Of a stretch of DNA of 35,488 bases, positions 7,752-17,726 are shown in pieces. Origin of the DNA: Dehalococcoidia bacterium (GTDB taxonomy: Bacteria; Chloroflexota; Dehalococcoidia; Tepidiformales; Tepidiformaceae); contig JADLBJ010000033.1 in assembly GCA_020847765.1 (NCBI GenBank), positions 1 to 35,488 on the forward strand. Reading direction: 5' to 3'. The translations under genes were made by a program, and so were the position numbers. The stretch's first letter is position 1. Each line of letters begins with the position of its first letter. A model generated the notes under the pieces. It saw only the letters and a list, made by a program, of their open reading frames with translations. It searched no databases and was not told the origin of the DNA.

Positions 7752-10700
7752 ATGTACGCACCCTTCGAGCTTCCCTTCCTCCGCCTTCTCCGTGAGCGGG
7801 TCCTCTACGCTGCCGGCCCGATCGGGTCGACGATCCTCGGCCTGCGCCCGGGGCCGAACTACGGCGGCTACGACGGCTGCAACGAGTACCTCGTCGTCTC
7901 CGACCCGGCCGTCCTGGCTGGCATCCAGCGGCGCTTCTACGCCGCGGGCTGCGACGCCGTGGACAGCGCGACGTTCGGCGCCAACGAGATCGTGTTCGCC
8001 GAATACGACCTCGTCCCGCGCGTCCGCGAGATCAACCGCCTGGCGGCGCAACAGCTGAACGCCGTCCGGGACGAGTTCAGCACACCCGGCTGGCCGCGCT
8101 ACAGCTTCGGCACGATGGGTCCGGGGACGCGCCTCCCCTCGCTCGGCCACGTCACCTGGGACGAGCTCGTCCACAGCTACCGGGAGCAGGCCCTCGGCCT
8201 GCTTGAGGGCGGTATCGACGTCCTCAAGGTCGAGACCTGCCAGGATCTGCTCCAGACCAAGGCCGCACTCGCCGCCATCGCCGACGTCTTCGCCGAAACG
8301 GGGCAACGCGTGCCGGTCATCGCCAGCGTGACGATAGAGACAACCGGGACGATGCTTCTCGGCTCCGACATCGCCTGCGCCCTCACGGTCATCGACCCGC
8401 TCGACGTGGTCGACGTCGTCGGGCTGAACTGCTCCACCGGGCCGGACATGATGGTCGAGCACGTGCGCTACCTGGCGACGCACAGCCGGCGGCCTGTCTT
8501 CGTCGGACCGAACGCCGGCCTCCCGGAGCTGGTCGACGGCCAGGCGTGTTACCCGCTCACGCCCGAGGCATTTGCCCGTTACCAGAAGATCTTCGTCGAG
8601 GAGATGGGCACCAGCATCGTCGCGGGCTGCTGCGGCACCACGCCGGCGATGTTCGAGGCCGCGATTGCCGCCATCGGCCGCCAGCGACCTTCCCCGACGC
8701 CCGGCCGGGAGCGGCCCTACGAGCCCGCCGTCGCCTCCCTCTACACGTCCGTCTCGCTCGAACAGGAAACCTCGTTCATGGTCGTCGGCGAGCGGATGAA
8801 CGCCACCGGCTCGCGCGCCTTTCGCGACCTCCTCCTCGCCGGCGACGTTGAAGGCATGGCTGCGCTCGCCACCGAGCAGGCGGCCGAGGGCGCGCACGTG
8901 CTCGACGTCATGGTCGATTATGTCGGTCGCGACGGCGTGGCCGACGCCGAGAAGCTCGTCTCGCGGCTGCGCACCCAGTCCACGCTGCCGCTCGTCTTCG
9001 ATTCGACGGAGGTGGCGGTGGTCGAGGCGGCGCTGAAGCTCTACGGCGGCAAACCGATCGTCAACTCGATCAACCTGGAAGACGGCGAGCGGAAGATCAC
9101 CACCTTGCTGCCCCTCATCCGGCGGCACGGCGCCGCCGCCGTCGCCCTGACGATCGACGAGGAGGGCCAGGCGCGCACGGCCGACTGGAAGGTCCGCGTC
9201 GCGCACCGCATCCATGACATGGCCGTCAACCGTTTCGGCCTGGAACCCGGGGACCTCCTCTTCGATTGCCTGACCTTTCCGCTCTCCGGCGGCCAGGAGG
9301 ACCTGCGGCGCGACGCAATCGAGACGCTGGAGGCCATCAAGCGGGTAAAGGCCGAGCTCCCGGGGGTGCACACGATCCTCGGCGTCTCGAACGTCTCCTT
9401 CGGCCTCGCACCGGCGGCGCGGCGGGTGCTCAACAGCGTGTTTCTCTACGAGGCGATCACCGCCGGGCTCGACGCGGCGATCGTCAACGCCCGCCAGATC
9501 CTGCCGCTCAACCGCATTCCGGAAGCGCAGCTGGCAACGGCGCGGGACCTCGTCTACGACCGTCGGCGCGAAGGGTACGACCCGCTGACCGCGTTCATCG
9601 CCCTCTTCGAAGGGGCCGAAACCCAGAGCGCCGCCAGCGCCACACGGGCCGCGCGCGCGGGCCTGCCCGTGACTGACCGCTTGCGTCAGCGGATCGTCGA
9701 CGGCGACCGGCGGGGCATCGAGGCGGACCTGGAGGAAGCGCTCGGCCTGATGGACGCGCTCAGCCTCATCAACGACCACCTGCTCGCCGGCATGCGCGTC
9801 GTCGGCGAGCTCTTCGGCGCCGGCAAGATGCAGCTCCCTTTCGTCCTGCAGAGCGCCGAGACGATGAAAGCGGCAGTGGGCTACCTGGAGCCGCACATGG
9901 AGAAGAGCGCCGGGCCGGGCAAGGGCCGTGTCGTCCTCGCCACCGTGCGCGGCGACGTGCACGACATCGGCAAGAACCTTGTCGAGATCATCCTCGCCAA
10001 CAACGGCTACACGACCTACAACCTCGGCATCAAGCAGCCGATCCAGAACGTCATCGACAAGGCCGAAGAGGTAGGCGCCGACGCCATCGGCCTGAGCGGC
10101 CTGCTCGTCAAGAGCACCGTCGTCATGCGCGAAGACCTGGAGGAGCTGAACGCCCGCGAGCTCTTCCACTACCCCGTGCTCCTCGGGGGGGCGGCGCTCA
10201 CGCGGCGTTACGTGGAGGATGACCTCCGCCGCCTCTACCGGGGCAGCGTCTTCTACTGCCAGGACGCCTTCGAAGGGCTCGCCACCCTGGAAACGGTCCT
10301 GGCCGCCGTTCGCGCCGGCGAGCCCATTCCCACCCTCACGCGGGGCGGGCAGGCTGCTGCCCCGGAGAGCGCCGCCCCGGCGAAGGGACCGACGGCGGCG
10401 CCTTCGCTATCGGAGTACGCGGTCTCAGACGTGCGGGCAGCGCCGGCTCCGCCCGTGCCCGTTCCCCCCTTCTGGGGCGCACGCGTGGTGAGGGGCCTGC
10501 CGCTGCGCGACGTCTTCCCGTACGTCAACGAGGTCGCCCTCTTCCGGGGGCAGTGGCAGTACCAGCGGGGGCAGCGTTCGGAGGGCGAGTACGCCGCCTT
10601 CATCGAGCGCGAGGTGCGGCCCGTGTTCCGGCGCTGGCAGGAGCGTGCCATTGCCGAGCAGCTGCTGGTGCCGGCGGTGGCGTACGGCTGGTTTCCCTGC

Positions 10701-11261
10701 CAGGCCGCGGGGAACGACCTCCTCGTCTGGCCGACGATGGCGGAGGGTCGGGCCGCGGGCGATCCCGTGCGCTTCCGCTTTCCCCGGCAGCCGACCGGCC
10801 GGCGGCTCTGCGTGGCGGACTTCTTCCGGCCGGTTGAAAGCGACGAATACGACGTCCTCGGCCTCTCCCTCGTGACGATGGGCCCGCGCGCGACGCCCTT
10901 CGCCCAGGAGCTGTTTGCGGCCAATGACTATCGCGAGTACCTCCACGTCCATGGCTTCGCGGTGGAGAGCACGGAGGCCCTGGCGGAGTACTGGCACCGG
11001 CGCATGCGCGAGGAGCTGGGGATCGCCGTGCACGACGCGTCGACGGTCCGTGAGCTTTTCGCCCAGGGGTACCAGGGCAGCCGCTACAGCTTCGGCTATC
11101 CCGCCTGCCCGGACCTCGAGGAGCAGGTGGGGATGGCGACGCTGCTCGAGCCCGGCCGCATCGGTGTCGAGCTCGGCGAGACGTTCCAGTGGCACCCGGA
11201 GCAGACGACGAGCGCGCTCATCGTGCACCACCCGGCGGCGAAGTACTTCGTGATCCGCTGA
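7752..11261 (+). CDS. metH: Cobalamin-dependent methionine synthase (Hcy, pterin, B12-cap, B12 and AdoMet-reactivation domains)
   Basis: Hcy domain zinc-site pattern GLNCSTGPDMM...AGCCGTTP; pterin domain VVGERMNATGSRAFRD; B12 motif RGDVHDIGKN; C-terminal activation domain HGFAVESTEALAEYWHRRMREELG...QGYQGSRYSFGYPACPDLEEQ. Confidence 0.95.
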   Translation: MYAPFELPFLRLLRERVLYAAGPIGSTILGLRPGPNYGGYDGCNEYLVVSDPAVLAGIQRRFYAAGCDAVDSATFGANEIVFAEYDLVPRVREINRLAAQQLNAVRDEFSTPGWPRYSFGTMGPGTRLPSLGHVTWDELVHSYREQALGLLEGGIDVLKVETCQDLLQTKAALAAIADVFAETGQRVPVIASVTIETTGTMLLGSDIACALTVIDPLDVVDVVGLNCSTGPDMMVEHVRYLATHSRRPVFVGPNAGLPELVDGQACYPLTPEAFARYQKIFVEEMGTSIVAGCCGTTPAMFEAAIAAIGRQRPSPTPGRERPYEPAVASLYTSVSLEQETSFMVVGERMNATGSRAFRDLLLAGDVEGMAALATEQAAEGAHVLDVMVDYVGRDGVADAEKLVSRLRTQSTLPLVFDSTEVAVVEAALKLYGGKPIVNSINLEDGERKITTLLPLIRRHGAAAVALTIDEEGQARTADWKVRVAHRIHDMAVNRFGLEPGDLLFDCLTFPLSGGQEDLRRDAIETLEAIKRVKAELPGVHTILGVSNVSFGLAPAARRVLNSVFLYEAITAGLDAAIVNARQILPLNRIPEAQLATARDLVYDRRREGYDPLTAFIALFEGAETQSAASATRAARAGLPVTDRLRQRIVDGDRRGIEADLEEALGLMDALSLINDHLLAGMRVVGELFGAGKMQLPFVLQSAETMKAAVGYLEPHMEKSAGPGKGRVVLATVRGDVHDIGKNLVEIILANNGYTTYNLGIKQPIQNVIDKAEEVGADAIGLSGLLVKSTVVMREDLEELNARELFHYPVLLGGAALTRRYVEDDLRRLYRGSVFYCQDAFEGLATLETVLAAVRAGEPIPTLTRGGQAAAPESAAPAKGPTAAPSLSEYAVSDVRAAPAPPVPVPPFWGARVVRGLPLRDVFPYVNEVALFRGQWQYQRGQRSEGEYAAFIEREVRPVFRRWQERAIAEQLLVPAVAYGWFPCQAAGNDLLVWPTMAEGRAAGDPVRFRFPRQPTGRRLCVADFFRPVESDEYDVLGLSLVTMGPRATPFAQELFAANDYREYLHVHGFAVESTEALAEYWHRRMREELGIAVHDASTVRELFAQGYQGSRYSFGYPACPDLEEQVGMATLLEPGRIGVELGETFQWHPEQTTSALIVHHPAAKYFVIR

Positions 11262-11269
11262 GGGCGGCT

Positions 11270-12433
11270 CTAACCGTAGACGAGGTCGCGCTCGATCATC
11301 GCCCGGCTAATGACGACGCGCTGTACCTGGGAGGTGCCCTCGACGATCATGAGCTGGCGCGCGTCGCGGTAGTGCCGCTCCAGCGGGTGGTCTTTCATGT
11401 ACCCCTGGGCACCGAGGACCTGGAGCGCGTCGAAGGCGACCCGGTTTGCCATCTCCGTGGCGTACGCCTTGGCGATGGAGAGGTGGTGCGCGTGGGTGCG
11501 CGTGTATTTGCCCTGGTCGACGAGGAACGCGGCTTTGTAAACGAGGTTGCGGGCGGCTTCGATCTGGATCGCCATGTCGGCGAACATGAACTGGATAGCC
11601 TCGAAGTCGATGACCTTGCTGGCGAACGCCTTGCGCTCGCGCGCCCACTCCAGCGCGTAGGCAGCCGCGCCTTCGGCGAGCCCGACGCCGCGCGCCCCAA
11701 CCGTCGGCCGCAGGCTGTTGAGCGTCAGCATGGCGGTGTTGAAGCCCTTCTCCTCCTCGCCGCCCAGCAGGTTCTCTGCCGGCACCCGCGCGTCCTGGAA
11801 ACTGAAGTGGGCTGTGGGCACGCTGCGAACACCCATCTTGTCGTCGGTCCGATCGACATGGACGCCGGGGGCGTGCGCGTCGACGACGAAGGCGCTGATG
11901 CCGCGCGCCCCGGCCCCACCCGTCCGGGCGAACACCGTCAGGTAGTCCGCCACCGTTCCGCCGGAGATGTAGACCTTGTTGCCGTTGATGAGGTACTCGT
12001 CGCCGTCGCGCGTGGCGCGCGTCTCGAGGTTGGCGGCGTCGGAGCCGTGGTCCGGCTCGGTCAGGCAGAAAGCACCCTTCGTCTCGCCCGTGGCCGCGGC
12101 CGGGAGCCAGCGTTGCTGCTGCTCGGGCGTGCCCCCGAAGACGATCGGCCGGTTCGGGAGGCCAGAGAGGACGAGCATGAGCCCGGCCCCGCACTCGTAC
12201 TTCGCTACCTCCTCGATCGCCAGGCAGAGGGGGAGGATGCCGTTCCCCGTTCCTCCCATCGCCTCGGGGATCGCCATGCCCAGGAGGCCGGCGCTGCGAA
12301 AGGCGTCGAAGAAGTCGTGCGGGTACTCGGCGGTCTCGTCGACTTCCTTCGCGCGGGGGGCGATCACTTCGCGGGCGATACGGCGGGCCGTGTCGCGGAT
12401 GAGCCGGTGCTCGTCGCTGAGCTCGAAGTCCAT
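11270..12433 (-). CDS. Acyl-CoA dehydrogenase
   Basis: MDFELSDEHRLIRDTARRIARE...AFCLTEPDHGSDAANLETRATRDGDEYLINGNKVYISGG...LQVLGAQGYMKDHPLERHYRDARQLMIVEGTSQVQRVVISR. Confidence 0.95.
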   Translation of the reverse strand: MDFELSDEHRLIRDTARRIAREVIAPRAKEVDETAEYPHDFFDAFRSAGLLGMAIPEAMGGTGNGILPLCLAIEEVAKYECGAGLMLVLSGLPNRPIVFGGTPEQQQRWLPAAATGETKGAFCLTEPDHGSDAANLETRATRDGDEYLINGNKVYISGGTVADYLTVFARTGGAGARGISAFVVDAHAPGVHVDRTDDKMGVRSVPTAHFSFQDARVPAENLLGGEEEKGFNTAMLTLNSLRPTVGARGVGLAEGAAAYALEWARERKAFASKVIDFEAIQFMFADMAIQIEAARNLVYKAAFLVDQGKYTRTHAHHLSIAKAYATEMANRVAFDALQVLGAQGYMKDHPLERHYRDARQLMIVEGTSQVQRVVISRAMIERDLVYG

Positions 12434-12510
12434 GCTGATCCCCCCATGGCCAGCGTCTCGAGGACTACCGGGCCCGGCCAGTCTAGGGGCGCGGCGGGCA
12501 AGGCGCCCGC

Positions 12511-13251
12511 TCAGCCGGCGGCGGCAGTCAGCTCTTCTTGCTCGCCCGGCTGGTCGGCGCGGAGGGGTTCTCCGGTGGCGTCGAGACGAATCCGCCGCAC
12601 GCCGACGTAACCGACGCCGAGGGCAAGGGCGATTCCCGCCGTCCCGCCGCTCGCCAGGAAACGGTTGCCCAGACGGTACGTCGCCATGGCCGTCGAGAGA
12701 GCCGCCTGGCTGTGCGCGTTCGTCGCGGCGACGAGGCCGACAAGGGCGTCGGCAACGGCCTCCGTGCGGAGAGCGGCCGCGGCCAGGTCCCAGCCGGGGA
12801 GGTCGGTGAAGGCACCAGCGCCGGCCGTCCCGCGCCAGGCGACGATCTCAGACGCCAGACGTTCGGCAGCCTGCCGGCCACCGAGGCCGAGCGGGGCGGA
12901 CGCCAGCCCCTGCACCGCTTGCTGGAGACGACGGGCGCTCTCACGCGCCGATCGGGCGGCGGCGGCGTCGCCGTTCGCTCCGTCGCGGAGGTCCTCCTTG
13001 AGGTCGTCGAGGGCGGACTGAACGGCCGCCACGGCCTGGCTGGTCGCCGAGGCCTCGCGGGTGGCCCGGCCCACCTCGTGTTGCGTGCGCAGGCCGACGA
13101 CGCTGCCGCTAACCGCCACGAGGGCGAAGACGGCCATGCTCGCCGCCAGCCAGCGCCCCGGCGCGGCATGCCAGACGCGGAGTAGCAATCCGGCTCTCAC
13201 GGTGCGGCGCCCACGATACTGCCGCGGGCTGCTTCGGGCCAAGCCGTTCAT
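12511..13251 (-). CDS. Two-TM membrane protein with a sensor-like helical extracytoplasmic region, unknown function
   Basis: N-terminal TM (WLAASMAVFALVAVSGSVVGL), about 130-aa Ala-rich predicted helical segment, second TM (GGTAGIALALGVGYVGV), short tail. Start uncertain (13251 or upstream). Confidence 0.55.
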   Translation of the reverse strand: MNGLARSSPRQYRGRRTVRAGLLLRVWHAAPGRWLAASMAVFALVAVSGSVVGLRTQHEVGRATREASATSQAVAAVQSALDDLKEDLRDGANGDAAAARSARESARRLQQAVQGLASAPLGLGGRQAAERLASEIVAWRGTAGAGAFTDLPGWDLAAAALRTEAVADALVGLVAATNAHSQAALSTAMATYRLGNRFLASGGTAGIALALGVGYVGVRRIRLDATGEPLRADQPGEQEELTAAAG

Positions 13252-13341
13252 CGTGCTGACGATCTTGCACCAAGGCGGGCACCGCGCGCTGCCGGGGGAA
13301 ACCACGAACGAGGCGTGGCGGAGCGCCCATCGCGGCGGGCC

Positions 13342-14328
13342 TCAGACTCGCTGCCAGTCGTTGGTGCTGAAGATGTCCTCGCCGAGGGGGCTCTGCTGGC
13401 CGAGGGCGAGGCGGTAGCCCGCGGCCGCCCCGATCATCGCCGCGTTGTCCGTGCAGTATGAAGGAGGAGGGATGCGCACTGGCACCGGACAGCGGCGCTG
13501 CAGCTCTTCGCGCAGGCGGCGGTTCGCGGCGACGCCGCCGGCGACGAGCACCTCGACGGCACCGAGCTCCCGCGCAAGACGGGACGTCTTCCCCGCGAGC
13601 ACGTCGACGATCGCCTCCTGGAATTCCCAGGCGACAGCGGCCGCCGGGTAGGCCCCACGTTGGACGGTATGCAGAACCGCCGTCTTCAGCCCGCTGAAGC
13701 TGAAGTCGAACGTGCCGTGCATCCAGGGCCGGGGGAGGGCGAGCGTAGAGGGCCCGCCTTCTCCCGCCAACCGGGCGACATGCGGCCCCCCCGGGAAGGG
13801 CAGGCCGAGCAGCCGGCCGACCTTGTCGAAGGCCTCGCCGGCGGCGTCGTCGCGTGTCCCGCCGATTCGCTCATACCGACCGTGGCCGCGCATGAGGACG
13901 AGGTCGCTGTGGCCGCCTGAGACGACGAGACAGAGCGCCGGGAAACGCGGTTCGGGCCCTTCGACGAGCCAGTTGGCATAGACGTGGCCCTCGAGGTGGT
14001 GGGTGCCCAGAAAGGGAAGGCCGCGGCCGTAGGCGATCGCCTTCGCCCCGTTGTAGCCCACGAGGAGGGAGCCGGCGAGCCCAGGACCGCGGGTGCCGGC
14101 CACGGCGTCGATCGCATCCAGGCTGCAGCCCGCCTGGGCGAGGGCTTGCCGTACGACGGGGGCGAAGTTCCTCAGGTGCTGGCGGCTGGCGACTTCCGGC
14201 ACGACGCCGCCATAGCGGGCGTGGAGCGCGACCTGGCTCGCTACGACGGAGGACTCCACGGTGCGGCCGTCGACCACTACCGCTGCCGCTGTCTCGTCGC
14301 AGGAGGATTCGATCGCGAGGACACGCAC
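13342..14328 (-). CDS. tsaD: tRNA N6-adenosine threonylcarbamoyltransferase TsaD
   Basis: MRVLAIESSCDETAAAVV...GTHHLEGHVYANW...LVVSGGHSDLVLM...VAGGVAANRRLREEL...YCTDNAAMIGAAA. Confidence 0.97.
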   Translation of the reverse strand: MRVLAIESSCDETAAAVVVDGRTVESSVVASQVALHARYGGVVPEVASRQHLRNFAPVVRQALAQAGCSLDAIDAVAGTRGPGLAGSLLVGYNGAKAIAYGRGLPFLGTHHLEGHVYANWLVEGPEPRFPALCLVVSGGHSDLVLMRGHGRYERIGGTRDDAAGEAFDKVGRLLGLPFPGGPHVARLAGEGGPSTLALPRPWMHGTFDFSFSGLKTAVLHTVQRGAYPAAAVAWEFQEAIVDVLAGKTSRLARELGAVEVLVAGGVAANRRLREELQRRCPVPVRIPPPSYCTDNAAMIGAAAGYRLALGQQSPLGEDIFSTNDWQRV

Positions 14329-14367
14329 AGGAACAGGGTACAGGCTCCCGGCGCCAAATGCGGTCGC

Positions 14368-15210
14368 TCAGCCGGCGAGGACGCGATCGCGCACCCAGCC
14401 GGCCGCCAACCGGGGGCGATCGAGGATGAGCTGGTGCGTGGCCCCCGGGGCGACTTCGAGCTCCCAGCCGTGGACTGCCGCGAGGGTTCTTACCCGTGCC
14501 AGCGGTGCAGTCCGGTCCCGCCCGCCGTGGAGGGCCACCACGGGTGGGCGCACGGACGCGAGATCCTCGACCACGCCGCGGAAGACGATCTCGTCCAGGC
14601 CGCCTGCGTGCGTTCCCCGGCAGTGCTCGAACGCCGCCAGGAGGTGCTCACGCTGAGCCCGTCCCACGAGGAGCGGGGCCAGTGAGCGCCACACCGGCCG
14701 TGTGTGCCGGAGGGCGACGCAGCCAAGGTGGGCTACGCCGTCGCGCTGGAGGACGGCGTGGAGGAGAGGGCCCCGCGTCCGCCCGAGCAGCTGCACCCCG
14801 TCGTGTCGGCTGTGATAGACGGGTAAGCCGATCAGGCCCACCCTCTGAAACTGGGCGGGGAGCAGCCGCGCCAGGGCGAGCGCTGCGATCGCACCCATGG
14901 AATGGCCGACGACGTGGGTCGCCCGCTCGCGGAGCGCCACGACCGCAAGGTGCTCTACCACCGCGTCGAGCGAGTATGGACCGCGGGGCCGCGGCGCGCG
15001 CCCGTAGCCGAGCAGGTCTGGGGCGACTGTCTCCGCGCCTGGGCCGAGCTCGCGGCGAACGCCGTCCCACGCCACGCGGCCGGAGAAGAAGCCGTGGAGA
15101 AAGAGGACGCGCGGCCGGCCTGCCAGCCGCCCTGTGGGAAGGGCGACGGACGAGCCGGGAAGGCTGAACGCGTGATGCAGCGTCATCTTTCGTCGCCCCG
15201 TGGTCGTCAT
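14368..15210 (-). CDS. Alpha/beta hydrolase
   Basis: VLFLHGFFSGRVAWDGVRRELGPGAETVAPDLLGYGRAP...VVGHSMGAIAAL (nucleophile elbow)...HGGRDRTAPL...GATHQLIL. ATG overlaps the obgE stop (ATGA at 15207-15210). Confidence 0.9.
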   Translation of the reverse strand: MTTTGRRKMTLHHAFSLPGSSVALPTGRLAGRPRVLFLHGFFSGRVAWDGVRRELGPGAETVAPDLLGYGRAPRPRGPYSLDAVVEHLAVVALRERATHVVGHSMGAIAALALARLLPAQFQRVGLIGLPVYHSRHDGVQLLGRTRGPLLHAVLQRDGVAHLGCVALRHTRPVWRSLAPLLVGRAQREHLLAAFEHCRGTHAGGLDEIVFRGVVEDLASVRPPVVALHGGRDRTAPLARVRTLAAVHGWELEVAPGATHQLILDRPRLAAGWVRDRVLAG

Positions 15211-16466
15211 TCCTCCCAGACGAGCTCGCTTGCTCCGAACAGGACTGTGTCGCCCGGAGCGACTCCCTCGCGACGGAGCGCCTTCGCCACGCCCCATCGT
15301 TCGAGGCGGCGGATGACCTCGTCCCGCGAACCCTCCATCTCCGTGTCCATCATCTCGACGAAGGTGACGACACGCCAGCCCTCGACGCGGAAGCGGCCCG
15401 GCTCCTCGACGTGGACAGTGAAGCGCTCCTGTGAAGCCGGCCGCAGGACCGGCACCCCTTCAGGCGGACGGGCGTCGGCCTTCGCCCGCTCCTCGCGCAC
15501 GAGGGCCATCAGCTCCGCCGCCAACGCATCCGTTCCCTCCCCCGCGAGCGCGGAAACGGTGTGGACGGGTGCGTTCGTGTGGCGGGCAAGCTCTCTTGCC
15601 GCGTCGGCGGCAGAGCGCTCGTCCAGATCCGCCTTCGTCACGGCGACGACACGCGGGATGTCGGCGAGGCCGGGATCGTAGGCGCGCACCTCGCCTTCGA
15701 TCAGCTCGAAGCTGGTCAGCGGATCCGGCGCAGACCCATCGACCAGGTGCAGGAGCACACGACAGCGGCGAACGTGCTTCAGGAATTCGAAGCCGAGCCC
15801 GTAGCCTTCGCTCGCTCCTTCGACGAGGCCGGGCAGGTCGGCCAGCGTGAAGCGGTCGTATCCGACGTTGACCACACCGAGCATCGGCTCGAGCGTCGTG
15901 AACGGGTAGGCAGCGATCTTCGGCTTCGCGCGGGAGACAGCCGCGAGCAGCGTGGACTTCCCGGCGTTGGGCAGCCCGAGCAGGCCCACGTCGGCCAGCA
16001 GGCGAAGCTCCAGACGCAGGACAACCTCCTCGCCGCCGTGTCCCTTCTGGGAGAAGGACGGCGTCTTGTTGGTGCTCGTGGCGAAGCGCTTGTTACCCCA
16101 GCCGCCACGCCCGCCGTGGGCCGCAAGCACCTGGTCGCTCGGGTGAGCCAGATCGGCGAGCAGGTCGCCCGTCTCCTCTTCGACGAGCACGGTTCCGGCC
16201 GGAACGTCAAGGACGAGGTCTTCTCCGTGGGCGCCGGTGCGGAGGTTCGGGCCGCCGTTGCCGCCGTCGCCGGCCTTGAAGCGACGCTTCGCGCGGTACT
16301 GCTCGAGCGTGTAGACGTCGTCCACCGCACGCAGGTAGACGCGGCCACCGCGACCGCCGTCGCCGCCGTCGGGGCCGCCGTGCGGCACGAACTTCTCCCG
16401 GTGGTAGCTCACGAGGCCGTGGCCGCCGGCTCCCCCAAAAACGGTGATCGTTATCGCGTCTAGCAT
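15207..16466 (-). CDS. obgE: Obg family GTPase
   Basis: Glycine-rich N-terminus GGAGGHGLVSYHREKFVPHGGPDGGDGGRGG; G1 GLPNAGKSTLL; DLPGLVEGASEGYGLGFEFLKH; C-terminal OCT domain. Confidence 0.97.
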   Translation of the reverse strand: MLDAITITVFGGAGGHGLVSYHREKFVPHGGPDGGDGGRGGRVYLRAVDDVYTLEQYRAKRRFKAGDGGNGGPNLRTGAHGEDLVLDVPAGTVLVEEETGDLLADLAHPSDQVLAAHGGRGGWGNKRFATSTNKTPSFSQKGHGGEEVVLRLELRLLADVGLLGLPNAGKSTLLAAVSRAKPKIAAYPFTTLEPMLGVVNVGYDRFTLADLPGLVEGASEGYGLGFEFLKHVRRCRVLLHLVDGSAPDPLTSFELIEGEVRAYDPGLADIPRVVAVTKADLDERSAADAARELARHTNAPVHTVSALAGEGTDALAAELMALVREERAKADARPPEGVPVLRPASQERFTVHVEEPGRFRVEGWRVVTFVEMMDTEMEGSRDEVIRRLERWGVAKALRREGVAPGDTVLFGASELVWEE

Positions 16467-16695
16467 CTCCTCTCCACCTTACAGATGTGTGTGTGAGAAG
16501 GAAGACGATGACGAGCCGCGGGGGACGAAGGGGAAACCGGCAAACAAGCCGCGATTGAATCCAGGAAACGGCCCGGGGGCATGGTCGAGGTGGCGGAAAG
16601 GTGGTGGGCTTCACCTGGGAGTTGGAGCGATTGGCACGATGGCAGGCAGGTGGCGTCTTGCCCCGGATGCCCGGCGCCGGCTGCCGGTTGTGTGG

Positions 16696-16760
16696 CCTGG
16701 CGGCGGTCCCCCCCGGCTAAGCCGCCAGGAGCCCCGCGGTTCCCCCACAGGGGGCGCCGC
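16696..16760 (-). terminator. Two tandem GC hairpins downstream of the GT2 gene (candidate terminator)
   Basis: CCTGGCGGC (16696-16704)/GCCGCCAGG (16721-16729), then GCGG-TT-CCCCC-ACA-GGGGG-CG-CCGC (16736-16760). No T tract. Confidence 0.35.
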
Positions 16761-16763
16761 CGG

Positions 16764-17726
16764 TCAATCGCGCGGATGATGCCGGCCGAGGAGGCCCGAG
16801 GGCGACGGCTCTGGCTGGCCTGCCTCGAACAGCAGGTGGCCGCTGAGCGCTGCGAGCTTGTCGAGGGCACCGAGGGCGGAGGCGCCGACCACCAGCGGCA
16901 GCGACTCGGCGCGGGCCTCCAGGCGTCCGCCCAGGCGGATGGCTATGGCGGCGAGGGCCGCCGCGAGGCGACGCTGGTAGGGCAACCGGCGGGCGGTCGC
17001 GCTCACGCGTGCGACGAGCCGGAGGTGGCCACCGTGCCAGCGCACCTGCGGGCGCTCGTGCATGAGCCGTTGCGCTCCCCAGCCATGGCAGACCTGTTTG
17101 GCGAGGAAGAGGCGCAAGTCGCGCTCGTGGGCGTGGTCGACGCGCATGGCGGGGCAGTAGGCGACCTTTGCGCCGGCAAGCTCGGCCAGCAGCCCGAGCT
17201 CGGTGTCGCCCACGCGGCGGTAGCGGTCGTTGAAGCGGAGCCCATTGAAGACGGCGGCCCGCACGGCCAGATTGCGTGTGTCGCACTCCGTGGGGGCCCC
17301 ATGGCGCAGCCGGCGGAGGTGCGCCTGGTACCGTACCTGGACCAGCCGATCGACACGGCTTGTCCCGCTGCTGCCGGAAAAGCCCTGGACGATGTCGGCG
17401 CCGCGGGCAAGGTGGCCGAGCGCGCGGGCGATCCAGCCCTTTTGCACCAGACAATCGGCGTCGGTGAAGAAGAGGACGTCCCCTGTCGCGAGAGGCAGGG
17501 CGCGGTTGCGCGCTGCATAGGCGCCCGGACGAGCCTCATCAGCCACGATGACCCCGGGCGGGAGCGCCGCGAGAGAGGCACGGAACGCGGGCGGCGAGCC
17601 ATTGTCGACGACGATCACCTGGAGAGAGGGCGCTTCCCCTTCGAGCGCGAGCACCGACGTCAGACACGCCAACAGCCGCGGGTCATCCTTGACGGGGATG
17701 ATCACCGAGACTCCGCGTTCAGCCAT
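16764..17726 (-). CDS. Glycosyltransferase family 2
   Basis: VSVIIPVKDDPRLLACLTSVLA...VIVVDNGSP...GAYAARNRAL...DVLFFTDADCLVQKGWI (DxD). Confidence 0.9.
   Translation of the reverse strand: MAERGVSVIIPVKDDPRLLACLTSVLALEGEAPSLQVIVVDNGSPPAFRASLAALPPGVIVADEARPGAYAARNRALPLATGDVLFFTDADCLVQKGWIARALGHLARGADIVQGFSGSSGTSRVDRLVQVRYQAHLRRLRHGAPTECDTRNLAVRAAVFNGLRFNDRYRRVGDTELGLLAELAGAKVAYCPAMRVDHAHERDLRLFLAKQVCHGWGAQRLMHERPQVRWHGGHLRLVARVSATARRLPYQRRLAAALAAIAIRLGGRLEARAESLPLVVGASALGALDKLAALSGHLLFEAGQPEPSPSGLLGRHHPRD

Noticed and set aside
7314-10169. 951-aa minus-strand ORF antisense to metH
   Set aside because: Asp/Glu/Arg/Ala/Val-rich, low-complexity frame typical of antisense ORFs in high-GC DNA; the plus frame has full MetH motifs.
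16467-16695. Possible tRNA or small RNA in the gap upstream of obgE
   Set aside because: No T-loop GGTTCRANYCC motif or cloverleaf could be found; most likely promoter/leader sequence.
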